Positions 17,310 through 26,525 of a DNA stretch of 64,000 bases are shown here, piece after piece. A model generated the notes under the pieces. It had not been told where the DNA came from, made no database searches, and saw only the letters and a program-made list of their open reading frames with translations. The position numbers and the translations under genes are program-made. Origin of the DNA: Paraburkholderia eburnea. Lineage in GTDB: Bacteria > Pseudomonadota > Gammaproteobacteria > Burkholderiales > Burkholderiaceae. The first letter of the stretch is position 1; each line of letters begins with the position of its first letter. The DNA lies in assembly GCF_002917095.1 (NCBI RefSeq), contig NZ_PQGA01000027.1, positions 1-64,000 of the forward strand, written 5' to 3'.

Positions 17310-18336
17310 AGTCATGCTGGACGATTTTCTGGGCGCGACGCTCGCGGGCACGCGAGCGGCTGGCGAGCACGGTCTTGGCGCGCGCGGCACGGTGCGCTGG
17401 CAGTGGCTCGACGAAGGCGTGCTGCTGCTGGAGCCGGCACAAGTCAGCGAGGCGACGCGCAGCGTTTTGCTTTCCGCCGGCGTGCATGGCGACGAGACCG
17501 CGCCGATCGAACTGCTCTCGAAGATCGTCGCCGATATCGCGGCGGGGCGGCTCGCGCTGGCTTGCCGCGTGCTTGTCGTGCTGGGCAACGTGGCCGCGAT
17601 GCGCGCGGCCACGCGCTATCAGGACGACGATCTCAATCGCCTCTTCGGCGGGCGTCACGCGCGCGTGCCGCAAAGCCGCGAAGCGCCGCGCGCCGTCGCG
17701 CTCGAAGCCGCGGCGCAGCGCTTTTTCGCTGGAGCGTCCACCGCGCCGGGCGCGCGCTGGCACCTCGACATGCATACCGCGATCCGGGCTTCGGCGTTCG
17801 AGCAGTTCGCGCTGTTGCCTTATATCGACAATGCGACCGGCGCCGCGCCCGCGCGCGCGATGTTCGAATGGCTCGCCGATGCGCGCATCGCCGCCGTGCT
17901 GATCCACACGGAGAAGGGCGCGACGTACTCGTCGTTTACCGCCGATCATTGTGGCGCGATGGCTTGCACGCTGGAACTCGGCAAGGTGCGTCCGTTCGGC
18001 GAGAACGATCTCGCGCGCTTCGCCCATGCCGATGCCGCCGTGCGCAGGCTGGTTGCGGGCACAACGAAGGAGCCCGCGCCGATGCCGCGCGTCTTCACCG
18101 TGATCGGCCAGATCACAAAACAGAGCGACGCGTTTGCGCTGCACGTGGCCGCCGATGTGCCGAACTTCACGCCGTTCGCGCGCGGCACCGTGCTTGCCGA
18201 GGACGGCGCGTATCGCTACGTCGTCGCGCACGACGAAGAGCGCATCGTGTTCCCGAATCCCACCGTGAAGCCGGGCCTGCGCGCGGGCCTGCTCGTGGTC
18301 GAGACCACGGACGCCACGCTCGCCGCGCTGGTTTGA
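17293..18336 (+). CDS. astE: Succinylglutamate desuccinylase AstE
   Basis: 347-residue zinc carboxypeptidase-like enzyme, last step of the AST pathway, giving glutamate and succinate. Metal ligands are visible in AGVHGDETAPIE (His, Glu) and WHLDMHTAIR (His), with the catalytic Glu region near TLELGKVRPFG. This start overlaps astB by 17 bases; the ATG at 17314, just after the astB stop, is an equally likely start. Confidence 0.93.
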   Translation: MTSSAEVMLDDFLGATLAGTRAAGEHGLGARGTVRWQWLDEGVLLLEPAQVSEATRSVLLSAGVHGDETAPIELLSKIVADIAAGRLALACRVLVVLGNVAAMRAATRYQDDDLNRLFGGRHARVPQSREAPRAVALEAAAQRFFAGASTAPGARWHLDMHTAIRASAFEQFALLPYIDNATGAAPARAMFEWLADARIAAVLIHTEKGATYSSFTADHCGAMACTLELGKVRPFGENDLARFAHADAAVRRLVAGTTKEPAPMPRVFTVIGQITKQSDAFALHVAADVPNFTPFARGTVLAEDGAYRYVVAHDEERIVFPNPTVKPGLRAGLLVVETTDATLAALV

Positions 18337-18555
18337 GCCGCCGCGCACTTGCGCATCCACGACACCCAATTGCAACTTCGCACCAGGCCCATTTGCCGGC
18401 CTGGCGTGCCGCGCGCGGTACAATCGCGCCCCTGCGGTTGCTGCGGCGCATCAGAAAGGGTGCGATCGTTTGAGCCGCATTTTTGGCGCAGCGATCCTGT
18501 GCCGCGCCCCGCATATCGACGGAGCGCACCGTATTTCGACTGGATAGAGACACTG

Positions 18556-19356
18556 ATGAATATGAACTGGAACAAGCTGGCCACTTTCGCGCTCTGCACG
18601 GCCGTTACCTTCGGCGCGGGCGCCACGCTGGCGCAAGCCGCCGACCTCAAGGAAGTCCGCTTCGGCGTCGAGGCGTCGTATGCGCCGTTCGAATCGAAAT
18701 CGCCGAGCGGCGAGCTGCAAGGCTTCGATATCGACGTGGGCAACGCCGTCTGCGCCAAGCTCAAGGTGAAGTGCGTGTGGGTGGAAAACTCGTTTGACGG
18801 CCTGATTCCGGCACTGGAGGCGCGCAAGTTCAACGCCATCAATTCGGACATGACCATCACGGATCAGCGCCGCCAGGCGATCGACTTCACCGATCCGATC
18901 TACGCGATCCCCAACCAGATGATCGCGAAGAAGGGCAGCCCGCTACTGCCGACGGCGCAATCGCTCAAGGGCAAGCACGTGGGCGTGCTCCAGGGCACGA
19001 TCCAGGAAACCTATGCGAAGGCCAAGTGGGCGCCGGCCGGCGTCGATGTCGTGCCTTACCAGACCCAGGACCAGATCTACGCGGATCTCGTGTCGGGCCG
19101 TCTGGACGCCGCGTTCCAGGACGCCGAAGCCGCCTCGAAGGGCTTCCTGAACAAGCCGCAGGGCGCGGGCTTCGCGTTCGCGGGCCCGCAGGTCGTCGAC
19201 ACGAAGCTGCTCGGCGAAGGCGTGGGCTATGGCGTGCGCAAGAACGACGCGGCGCTGAAGGCCGCGCTCAACGGCGCGCTCAAGGACCTGAAGGCCGACG
19301 GCACGATCGACAGGATCGCCGCGAAGTACTTCGACGTGAAGGTCGTGCTGAAGTAA
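18556..19356 (+). CDS. aotJ: Arginine/ornithine ABC transporter substrate-binding protein
   Basis: 266-residue periplasmic binding protein. Residues 1-28 form a signal peptide ending in AQAA. The mature part shows VRFGVEASYAPFE, GFDIDVGNAVC, FDGLIPALEARKFNAI, the DMTITDQRRQ segment and a C-terminal DGTIDRIAAKYF, as in HisJ/ArgT/AotJ proteins. It should feed the importer at 7330-9600 although it lies at the far end of the ast genes. TACAAT just upstream (near 18420) suggests its own promoter. A strong terminator follows. Confidence 0.9.
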   Translation: MNMNWNKLATFALCTAVTFGAGATLAQAADLKEVRFGVEASYAPFESKSPSGELQGFDIDVGNAVCAKLKVKCVWVENSFDGLIPALEARKFNAINSDMTITDQRRQAIDFTDPIYAIPNQMIAKKGSPLLPTAQSLKGKHVGVLQGTIQETYAKAKWAPAGVDVVPYQTQDQIYADLVSGRLDAAFQDAEAASKGFLNKPQGAGFAFAGPQVVDTKLLGEGVGYGVRKNDAALKAALNGALKDLKADGTIDRIAAKYFDVKVVLK

Positions 19357-19391
19357 GCGCGCGACGCTGACGAAGCGACACGGCGTATCCC

Positions 19392-19424
19392 ATACCGGCC
19401 AGGCTTTGCTGGCCGGTATTTTTT
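19392..19424 (+). terminator. Rho-independent terminator after aotJ
   Basis: Perfect 10-bp stem ATACCGGCCA (19392-19401) and TGGCCGGTAT (19410-19419) followed by six T residues. It closes the arginine gene block. The remaining 284 bases before the next gene are relatively AT-rich and show no gene, only probable promoter sequence. Confidence 0.92.
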
Positions 19425-19708
19425 ACTGGATGAATGGTTCGGTATCCTTAGTAACGATGCTAAATGTCTGTAACGATGGAATTTTTAGCGCGCGGCCAAT
19501 GAAGAATTTCGTGGAATTGAGTGTTTGCTTCATATGCCGAACGTACCTGCCAGGATAGAATTGGCAAAATAGAAAGAGGCTGCCGCCAGCCTGTTTTCCT
19601 GCAAAAAGCGAAGCCGAAAACGCGCGTGCGGCGGGCCAGAACGAGTCAGGCAAGAGACACCAAACGACCTTGGCGCCGCTTCAGGCACGGCGCTTCGCGG
19701 GGGACCCC

Positions 19709-21046
19709 ATGAGCTTCAGTGCCGCAGACCGACCAGGCATGTCGGACGTCGAAGGCGAACAGCCGTCCAGCAGCCAGTTGGCCGATCCCTACCAGGTTTA
19801 TTTCGCGCGTCAGCCCATGCTTGATCGCGACGGCATGTTGTGCGCGTACGAAACGCTGCCGCGCGTCGTGCTGGGTGAGGTCGAAGGAGAGGTGGACCCG
19901 CGCGCGAGCGCCGGGGCCGCGCTGCTCAAGGCTTTCGCCACGCCGACTCTGCGTGCCGCGCTGAGCGGCCATCCCGCCTGGCTCGACATGACGCGCGAAG
20001 CGCTCTTCGACGACGCGCTGCTGCGTTTGCCGGCCGACAGGGTGGTCTTCGAATTGCCGGTCGGCATCGGCGCCGATCCGGAACTGATCGCGCGCCTCGT
20101 CACGCTGCATGGCAAACGTTATCGTTTCGCGCTCGACAACGTCACGAAGGCCGACGAATCGTTTGCGAAACTGCTGCCCTACGTGGACGCGATCAAGATC
20201 GATACCCAGGACATCGCGCCCGCGCTGCTGCCGAAGTTCGCGAGCGTGCTCAAGTCGGCGGGCAAGCTTCTGGTCGCGCTCAAGGTGGAAACGGCGCAGG
20301 CACACGACCACGCGCATGCGCTGGGCTTCGACCGCTTCCAGGGGTATTACTTCGCGAAGCATCAGGGTGGTTTGCGCCGCGCGAGCGCGCCGCGTCAGGC
20401 GCTGCTGAACCTGCTGCAACTGCTCGCCGCGGAGCCCACGGTGATGCAGCTCGAAGCGGAGCTCAAGCTCAATCCCGTGCTCGTGATGCATTTGATGCGC
20501 CTCGCCAATTCGGGCAGCTATGCGCTGGGCCGCAAGGTCACGACGCTGCGCGAGGCCATCAACGCGACCGGCACCAACCGCATCGCGCGCTGGACGCAAC
20601 TGCTGCTGTACGCCGATGGCCGCAAGGTCAAGCTCGAAGACGACCCGCTGCTGCAACTGGCCGCCACGCGCGCGCGCTTCATGGAACTGGCCACGGCGAT
20701 CCTGCCGGAGGCGGGCCCGAGCGAAGAGGACGCCGCGTTTCTGGTGGGCGTGTTCTCGTTCGTCGATGCGGTGTTCGGCGGCTCGCTCGATGAGGCGCTC
20801 GAAGTGCTGCGCCTGCCCAAGCCGATCCGCGCGGCCATTTCGCGCCGCGAAGGCGTGCTGGGCCGTCTGCTCGACGTGATCGAGGCGCTGGAGCGCGGCG
20901 ACTGGGCTGCGGTCGATATGGCCAGTGCGGCGCTTGCTCCGCTCGACGCGGGCGCGATCGCGGCGCTTGCGCTCACGGCTGCGGAGTGGGCCGGCATGGC
21001 CGACAGCAGCGCGGAAGCGCAAGGGCTCGAACGTATCGAGGATTGA
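19709..21046 (+). CDS. EAL-HDOD signalling protein, EAL site degenerate (paralogue 1)
   Basis: 445-residue protein: an EAL-like domain (residues about 25-230) joined to an HDOD domain (about 235-430), the YuxH-type layout. The EAL site is damaged: NxS reads DMT, and the metal-binding DD pair reads DN in ALDNVTKAD, although KID, KVET and FQGYYFAK remain. It is therefore probably a c-di-GMP effector or protein-interaction module, not a phosphodiesterase. The ATG at 19709 follows a GGGGGA; an upstream start at 19670 is less likely. The paralogue at 25025 lies in the same orientation. Confidence 0.85.
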   Translation: MSFSAADRPGMSDVEGEQPSSSQLADPYQVYFARQPMLDRDGMLCAYETLPRVVLGEVEGEVDPRASAGAALLKAFATPTLRAALSGHPAWLDMTREALFDDALLRLPADRVVFELPVGIGADPELIARLVTLHGKRYRFALDNVTKADESFAKLLPYVDAIKIDTQDIAPALLPKFASVLKSAGKLLVALKVETAQAHDHAHALGFDRFQGYYFAKHQGGLRRASAPRQALLNLLQLLAAEPTVMQLEAELKLNPVLVMHLMRLANSGSYALGRKVTTLREAINATGTNRIARWTQLLLYADGRKVKLEDDPLLQLAATRARFMELATAILPEAGPSEEDAAFLVGVFSFVDAVFGGSLDEALEVLRLPKPIRAAISRREGVLGRLLDVIEALERGDWAAVDMASAALAPLDAGAIAALALTAAEWAGMADSSAEAQGLERIED

Positions 21047-21101
21047 GCGGGCGCGGCGTAAGTGCCGCCACCCGCTGCGGATGGCTGAAGCCTTGCTTGA
21101 T

Positions 21102-22553
21102 TCAGGCCTTGACCGGATGCGCCGCGAAGAAGCGCGACAGCTCGTGCGCAAGCCCGTTGAGCGCGCTCATTTCCTTCTGCGAAATGCGGCGCGGTTCCTG
21201 GCTCATCAGCCAGTCGCCATAGACCAGCGCCACCGGCGCGTCGCCCGTGACCGCCACCGGCAGCAGCACGAAGGCGCGCGTATCGTCGAAGCGCGCACGG
21301 TACCAGCCCGGCAGACGCGTGAGCATTTTCGGGTCGCGCGCATTTTCGATGAAGATGCCCACCGAGTTCGCGATCGCCAGATGGAACACATCGGGCTGGA
21401 ACGCCGCGCTGAACGACAGCTTTTCCAGACCTTCTTCCACCTGCGGGCCGAAGCCGCGCTGCGCCTCGAACATGTTCGCGCCGCGCCGCACGAACACCAC
21501 CGTGCGCGCGAAGCCGAGTCCCGCGAGCACGGTTTCCGTGGCGAGCGTCAGCGCCGTGCTGAGCGAGCTGTCCGGCGGCAGCGAGCGCAGATCTTCCACG
21601 CCTGCGGCGATGCGCGCTTCGGGATCGAGCGCTTCGCGTGCGATTGCATCGGCGTTGGCGCGCAGCTCGACGATCTCGCGCATCACGCCGTCGTCGGCTT
21701 CCTCGCGCGCGAGCGCCAGACTCATCTGCACGAGCGTTTCCGGATCGGTCGAGAGCGCGCGGCCGTAGAAGTGGGCGAGGTCGCTGATGTGCTCTTCGCG
21801 CGTCTCTTCGGTGAGGCCGGGCGTCGTCAGCACGCGCGCCACTTCGGTCGAATAGTTGGTGATGGCGCGCAGCCACTGCACCTGGCGCGGCTCGGTGCCC
21901 GCCGGGTCGAATTCGCCCATGCCTTCGCGGATGGCTTCCGGCAGACGCCAGCGCGAAGCCGCGTCCTGACCGATCTCGGCAAAGGTCACGCCGAGCACGT
22001 CGATGCAGGCATCGTCTTCGTCCACGCCGTTATCGCATTCGCGGCGGATCTGATCCCATTCGGGTTCGAGATAGAACACCACCAGCAGCTTGCCGACCTG
22101 ACGCATCAGCGTGCAGACCACGGCCTCTTCGCCGGCGCGCAGATCGCCGCGTTCGGTGAGCTTGCGCGCGACGAACCCCGACAGCATGGTGCGGTTGAGT
22201 TCGAGCTTGGCGTCGATGCGGCGCGGCGCGCTGTGATGGAAGTGATCGACGATCTTCAGCCCCACCACGAGATGGCCGACCGCGTCCATGCCGAGCACCA
22301 TCAAGGCGCGCGTGACGGTGGTGATATTGCCGCCGAACGCCAGGTACATCGCCGAGTTGGCGAGACGCAGGACCTTCTGCGTGAGCGCGAAGTCCGACAG
22401 CACCACCTTCACGAGCGCGCTGAAGTCGTAGTCGTCGTTCGTCATGGCGGCGACCGTGGTGCGCAGCGATTGCGACAGCATCGGGAAGTCCCCGCGCTCG
22501 TTCATGCGAGCCCAGAGCCGGTCGAGCAGGACAGCCTTTACCATCTGAACCAT
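21102..22553 (-). CDS. HDOD-GAF signalling protein
   Basis: 483-residue protein with an N-terminal HDOD domain (residues about 15-215; FPMLSQSLRTTVAAM, VLSDFALTQKVLRLANSAMY, VLGMDAVGHLV) and a C-terminal GAF-like domain (about 320-470). HDOD domains resemble HD phosphohydrolases without the metal ligands and act in signalling. It converges with the EAL-HDOD gene and is followed on the same strand by the PAS-GGDEF-EAL gene, so it may lie in one operon with it, in second position. The start is the ATG at 22553 or one nine bases later. Confidence 0.85.
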   Translation of the reverse strand: MVQMVKAVLLDRLWARMNERGDFPMLSQSLRTTVAAMTNDDYDFSALVKVVLSDFALTQKVLRLANSAMYLAFGGNITTVTRALMVLGMDAVGHLVVGLKIVDHFHHSAPRRIDAKLELNRTMLSGFVARKLTERGDLRAGEEAVVCTLMRQVGKLLVVFYLEPEWDQIRRECDNGVDEDDACIDVLGVTFAEIGQDAASRWRLPEAIREGMGEFDPAGTEPRQVQWLRAITNYSTEVARVLTTPGLTEETREEHISDLAHFYGRALSTDPETLVQMSLALAREEADDGVMREIVELRANADAIAREALDPEARIAAGVEDLRSLPPDSSLSTALTLATETVLAGLGFARTVVFVRRGANMFEAQRGFGPQVEEGLEKLSFSAAFQPDVFHLAIANSVGIFIENARDPKMLTRLPGWYRARFDDTRAFVLLPVAVTGDAPVALVYGDWLMSQEPRRISQKEMSALNGLAHELSRFFAAHPVKA

Positions 22554-22592
22554 GTCAATTTCGCTAATGCCCTGCGTGTATCGGTGTCGGCA

Positions 22593-24581
22593 TCAGTGCA
22601 CGCGATGCACGTGCAGGGTGCGCGACTCGAAACGCTGCGAGAGCTCCTCGGAGGGCAACGCCTTGCAGACGAGCCATCCCTGGATATGGTCGCAGCCCAT
22701 CTTCGTGAGCAGCTCGCGCTGGGCCTCGGTCTCGACGCCTTCGGCGACGAGTTCGAGTTCCAGCGTGCGCGCAAGGCCCACAACGGCGTTGACGATCGCC
22801 TGATCGTTACGCGATGTGAGCAGATTCTCGACGAAGCTGCGGTCGATCTTCAGTTTCGAAAGCGGAAAGCGCTGCAGATACGCAAGACTCGAATAGCCGG
22901 TGCCGAAGTCATCCACGGCAAAGCGGATGCCCAGGCCCGTGAGCTCTTCAAGCAGTTTCACTGCATGCTGCGGGTCTTGCATCAGCAGGCTTTCGGTGAT
23001 TTCGAAGACAAGCCGACGCGGATCGAGCCCGGTGAGCTGGATCGCCTCCTGTACGCTGTCCTTGAAACGCGGATTGCGGAACTGCTGCGGCGATACGTTG
23101 ACCGCGATGTACTGCAAGGCGATGCCTTGCTCGTCCCATTGTGTCAATTGCATGCAGGCCGCTTTCAAAACCCAGTTGCCGAGATAATTAATCAGGCCGA
23201 CGGATTCCGCAAGCGGAATAAACGTTGAAGGCGGCACGAGACCGTGCAATGGATGTTGCCAGCGGATCAGCGCTTCCACCCCCACCACGCCGCGCGTCGC
23301 GCTGCTGGTGATGGGCTGGAAGTGCAGCGAGAACTCGCCGTTGCGCACGCCGTCGTAGAGATCGGACTCGAGCTTGAGCAGCAGCGCGTCGGTCGGATCG
23401 TTGTCGGGTACATGCAACATAAACGTGTTGCCGCCGGCGGCCTTGGCCGTTTGCAACGCCTGGTCGGCGCGACGGATCAGCGGCGTCGTGTCCGGATGAC
23501 CGTCTGCGGGCGCCTCGGTGGATGCGGTTTCGGCGATGGAAGACGCGATCGCCTGGACACGCTGATCCGGATGAAACGCAATGCCGATGCTCGCCGACAG
23601 ATGCACGGGCTGGTCGCGGAACGTGTAGGGCTGCAGCACCGAAGTGAGCAGACGGCGCGCGAGCGCTTCGGCGGCCACGCGGATGTCGCCCGGTTCGCCG
23701 CGCAGTTGTGGCGTGATCAGAATCGCGAACTCGTCGCTGCCGATGCGCGCGATCAGCTCGCCTTGCAGCGCGAGGTGGCTCAGGCGGCGCGCGGTCTCGC
23801 GCAGCAGTTCGTCGCCGGCGTCGTAGCCGAGCGCGCGGTTCACGCGTTGATAGTCGTCGAGGTCGAGCAGCAGCAGGGCGACCGGCACGCCATGCGCGTC
23901 CGCTTCGGCCTGGGCGCGTTCGAGCGCGGGGGCGAGCGCGGCCTGATTCGGCAGCCCCGTGAGCGGATCGTGATGCAGCGCATGCGTCAGGCGCGCCTGC
24001 GCGCCTTGCCAGGCCGACACGTCGAAGCCCGCAATCGCGAAGCCGTCCATGCCGGCGTAGGAGGCGCGCTGCACGCGCAGCTCCACGGCCATCGGATAGG
24101 TGAGGGCCTTGATGAGGTCGACCGTGGCTTTCTCGACGCCGCCGCTTTCCAGCGCACTCACGAAGAGGGCGTCGAGGCGCGCGATATGTTCGGGCGCGAC
24201 GAGGTCGTGCAGCGTGGTGCCGAGCAGGAACTCGCGGTGATAGCCGGCAAAGCGCAGGCTCGCGTCGGAGACGTAGAGGAAGCGCAGATTGCGGTCCACG
24301 TGCACGAGAAAGTCCACCGCGGCGGCGGTCTGCTCGAACGAGCGCGACACGGCGTCGGCGTGCGGGACCGGCAGGTTCCGCGTGGGCGCGGCGGCGCCCG
24401 TATCGGCCGCATTGCCATATGCGGCGGTGGCGAGGTCGGAGGCGGCGGGGACGAGCGGCGCGCCGTTCACCGCTGCAACCGGGACGCCGGGTGCGCCGCC
24501 ACGGCCGGTGCGTGCCCGCAGGCGGTCTATGACCGTGCGCAGCCAGCCCGGGCGGGGCGCGGTGATCCTGTTCGCTTCCAT
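22593..24581 (-). CDS. PAS-GGDEF-EAL c-di-GMP phosphodiesterase/cyclase
   Basis: 662-residue protein: Ala-rich N-terminus, PAS domain (about residues 75-205), GGDEF (about 210-375), EAL (about 400-650). The cyclase motif reads GSDEF in IARIGSDEFAILI, often weak or only GTP-binding. The EAL site is complete: EALIRW, NVSPQQF, EITES, VDDFGTGYSSL, KIDRSF, EGVETEAQ, so c-di-GMP hydrolysis is the likely activity. The ATG at 24581 is preferred; extending to a GTG at 24665 adds arginine-rich sequence that looks non-coding. The HDOD-GAF gene follows 39 bases downstream. Confidence 0.9.
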   Translation of the reverse strand: MEANRITAPRPGWLRTVIDRLRARTGRGGAPGVPVAAVNGAPLVPAASDLATAAYGNAADTGAAAPTRNLPVPHADAVSRSFEQTAAAVDFLVHVDRNLRFLYVSDASLRFAGYHREFLLGTTLHDLVAPEHIARLDALFVSALESGGVEKATVDLIKALTYPMAVELRVQRASYAGMDGFAIAGFDVSAWQGAQARLTHALHHDPLTGLPNQAALAPALERAQAEADAHGVPVALLLLDLDDYQRVNRALGYDAGDELLRETARRLSHLALQGELIARIGSDEFAILITPQLRGEPGDIRVAAEALARRLLTSVLQPYTFRDQPVHLSASIGIAFHPDQRVQAIASSIAETASTEAPADGHPDTTPLIRRADQALQTAKAAGGNTFMLHVPDNDPTDALLLKLESDLYDGVRNGEFSLHFQPITSSATRGVVGVEALIRWQHPLHGLVPPSTFIPLAESVGLINYLGNWVLKAACMQLTQWDEQGIALQYIAVNVSPQQFRNPRFKDSVQEAIQLTGLDPRRLVFEITESLLMQDPQHAVKLLEELTGLGIRFAVDDFGTGYSSLAYLQRFPLSKLKIDRSFVENLLTSRNDQAIVNAVVGLARTLELELVAEGVETEAQRELLTKMGCDHIQGWLVCKALPSEELSQRFESRTLHVHRVH

Positions 24582-25024
24582 GTGTATCGCTGGCAACCTA
24601 TGTACTAGTCGGCGTGTATGCGTCGTTCGTGTCAGTCGCGCGGCGTGCGGCCATCGGCATGACACGCCCCATCAGACCAGGATATCGACCTCGGGAGCAA
24701 AATCTTTAGCGGCTGTGCAGAAAAAACGGCCAGATGGCGAACTCCCCGCGAGGTACGATGCCAGCACGCCCAGATTCGGTTAAAGTGGCGCCGGTCGGAC
24801 GTCCCCGGCGATGCAGAATGCATGTTCAGCGCCCCGCGCGCAAGAGTTTGGGTTAGTCTTTTGGTTCAGCCTCGTGCGAACCGGGACGCCGGACCGGCCA
24901 TTTTCCAGTACGTCAATTTTTGACCGGTTATTGTCCGATCAGGTCCGCGGGACCGGAACCCATCAGCGGGGGCCGCGCGCACCGGGTCTTCGAGACCGAA
25001 TTTATTCGCCCGAGTCTTTTCGCC
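24582..25024. promoter_or_regulatory. Divergent intergenic region between two c-di-GMP genes
   Basis: A 443-base gap with no convincing gene on either strand. It must hold the promoters of the PAS-GGDEF-EAL gene (minus) and the second EAL-HDOD gene (plus). I could not assign -10/-35 boxes with confidence. Confidence 0.5.
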
Positions 25025-26395
25025 ATGTCCGATTCATCGTCAGCGTCCGCACGACCGGAGTTCCCGGCCGAGCCAGGCGATCGTGACTCCGGCGCTCCGC
25101 AGTCCAGTGTGCCCGCGCAGTCCGCTATCCAGCCCGCCGTGCATCCTGCGGCGCACCCCTTCGTTTATCTCGGCCGCCAACCGATCCTCGATCGCAACGG
25201 CGCGCTCAGCGCCTACGAGCTGCTGTTCCGCGGTGGCCCCCAGAACCGCGCCGACGTCTTCGACGACGCGCTCGCCACCGCCCAGGTGATGACGCGCACG
25301 ATGGGTCAGCTTGGCGTGCCCGCCGTGCTGGGACGCCACCACGGCTACGTCAACATGAGCCGTGAGCTGCTGTTCGACGACATCGTCCATCTGCTGCCAC
25401 CGGAGCGCTTCGTGCTCGAAGTGCTGGAACACGTGGGCTTCGATACGGCAGTGCTCGAACGTCTCGCCCAGTTGCGCCGCGCCGGTTACCGCATCGCCTT
25501 CGACGACGTGAACGCCCTGACCGACGGCCTGCGCCGCGCGCTGCCCTACGCGGACATCGTCAAGGTCGATCTGATGCAGACCGGGCGCGAGGCGCTGCCC
25601 GCGCTCGCCGCCGCCATCGCCGCCGAGGGCAAGACGCTGATCGCCGAAAAGGTCGAGACGCGCGAGGACTTCGAATACACGCGCGAGCTGGGTTTCGACC
25701 TGTTCCAGGGGTACTTCTTCGCGCGCCCGCAGGTGCTGCGCGCGCCGAAGGTGCGTGCCTCGCGCCTCGCGCTCGTGCGCCTGCTGGCGCTGGTGGCGGG
25801 CGACGTCGGCATCGCCGAGCTTGAGCACGAGTTGCGCAGCCATCCGGGCGTGGTGGTGCAACTGCTGCGTCTCGTCAATTCGAGCGCTTATGCGCCGGGC
25901 CGGCCGATCTCGTCGCTGCGCGAAGCCGTGCTCGCGGCGGGCACGCGCCAGATCGCGCGCTGGGCGCAACTGCTGCTTTACGCGAGCGGGCGCGACCTGC
26001 CGTGGAGTTCCGATCCGCTCGTGCAGCTCGCGGGCACGCGCTCGCACTTCATGGAACTGGCCGCACGCAGCCTCGCGCCGAACGACGCCGATTTCGCCGA
26101 TGCCGCCTTCATGACCGGCATCTTCTCGCTCGTGCACGTGCTGGTGGGCTCGACGCCCGCGCATACGCTGGAGCGCCTCGGGCTTTCGCGCGAGATCAGC
26201 GAGGCCGTCGATGGCCAGCGCGGCGAACTCGGTATGCTGCTGCGCGTGGCCGAAGCCGCCGAGCAGGGCGACGACCAGCTCGCGCAATCGCTCGTCGCCC
26301 AGGCGGGCGGGCGCTTCGAGGCGCTCACGCCGCCGTTGCTCGGCGAGCTGAACCTGTGGGCGAGCGCGTGGTTCTCCGCCTATGCCGATGGTTGA
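25025..26395 (+). CDS. EAL-HDOD signalling protein (paralogue 2)
   Basis: 456-residue protein: a Pro/Ser/Ala-rich leader of about 45 residues, EAL-like domain (about 50-250) and HDOD domain (about 255-450). Unlike the paralogue at 19709 it keeps most catalytic residues: YELLFRG, VNMSRE, FDDVNAL, VKVDLMQ, AEKVET, LFQGYFFARP. It may thus still bind or hydrolyse c-di-GMP. The ATG at 25025 begins the well-formed reading; upstream codons in frame look non-coding. It is divergent from the PAS-GGDEF-EAL gene. Confidence 0.85.
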   Translation: MSDSSSASARPEFPAEPGDRDSGAPQSSVPAQSAIQPAVHPAAHPFVYLGRQPILDRNGALSAYELLFRGGPQNRADVFDDALATAQVMTRTMGQLGVPAVLGRHHGYVNMSRELLFDDIVHLLPPERFVLEVLEHVGFDTAVLERLAQLRRAGYRIAFDDVNALTDGLRRALPYADIVKVDLMQTGREALPALAAAIAAEGKTLIAEKVETREDFEYTRELGFDLFQGYFFARPQVLRAPKVRASRLALVRLLALVAGDVGIAELEHELRSHPGVVVQLLRLVNSSAYAPGRPISSLREAVLAAGTRQIARWAQLLLYASGRDLPWSSDPLVQLAGTRSHFMELAARSLAPNDADFADAAFMTGIFSLVHVLVGSTPAHTLERLGLSREISEAVDGQRGELGMLLRVAEAAEQGDDQLAQSLVAQAGGRFEALTPPLLGELNLWASAWFSAYADG

Positions 26396-26417
26396 AAGTC
26401 GCGTGTAAGTCTTGTCC

Positions 26418-26452
26418 GGCCCCGCGCGCGCCACGTTCTGCGCGCGCGGGCC
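26418..26452 (+). repeat. Long GC hairpin after the EAL-HDOD gene
   Basis: GGCCCCGCGCGCGC pairs with GCGCGCGCGGGCC around a short loop, with one bulge. No T-run follows, so it is at best a weak terminator or a 3'-end stabiliser. Confidence 0.45.
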
Positions 26453-26525
26453 GAGTGTGGTCCAATAGGGGCGAGCGCCGCGGTGTAAGGCGGCGATCCG
26501 TTCAAGGACCACGAGGACATCCGAC

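Noticed and set aside
24582..24665. N-terminal extension of the PAS-GGDEF-EAL protein to a GTG
   Set aside because: The added residues are Arg/Thr/His-rich with no hydrophobic or domain pattern, and an ATG with better composition follows at 24581.
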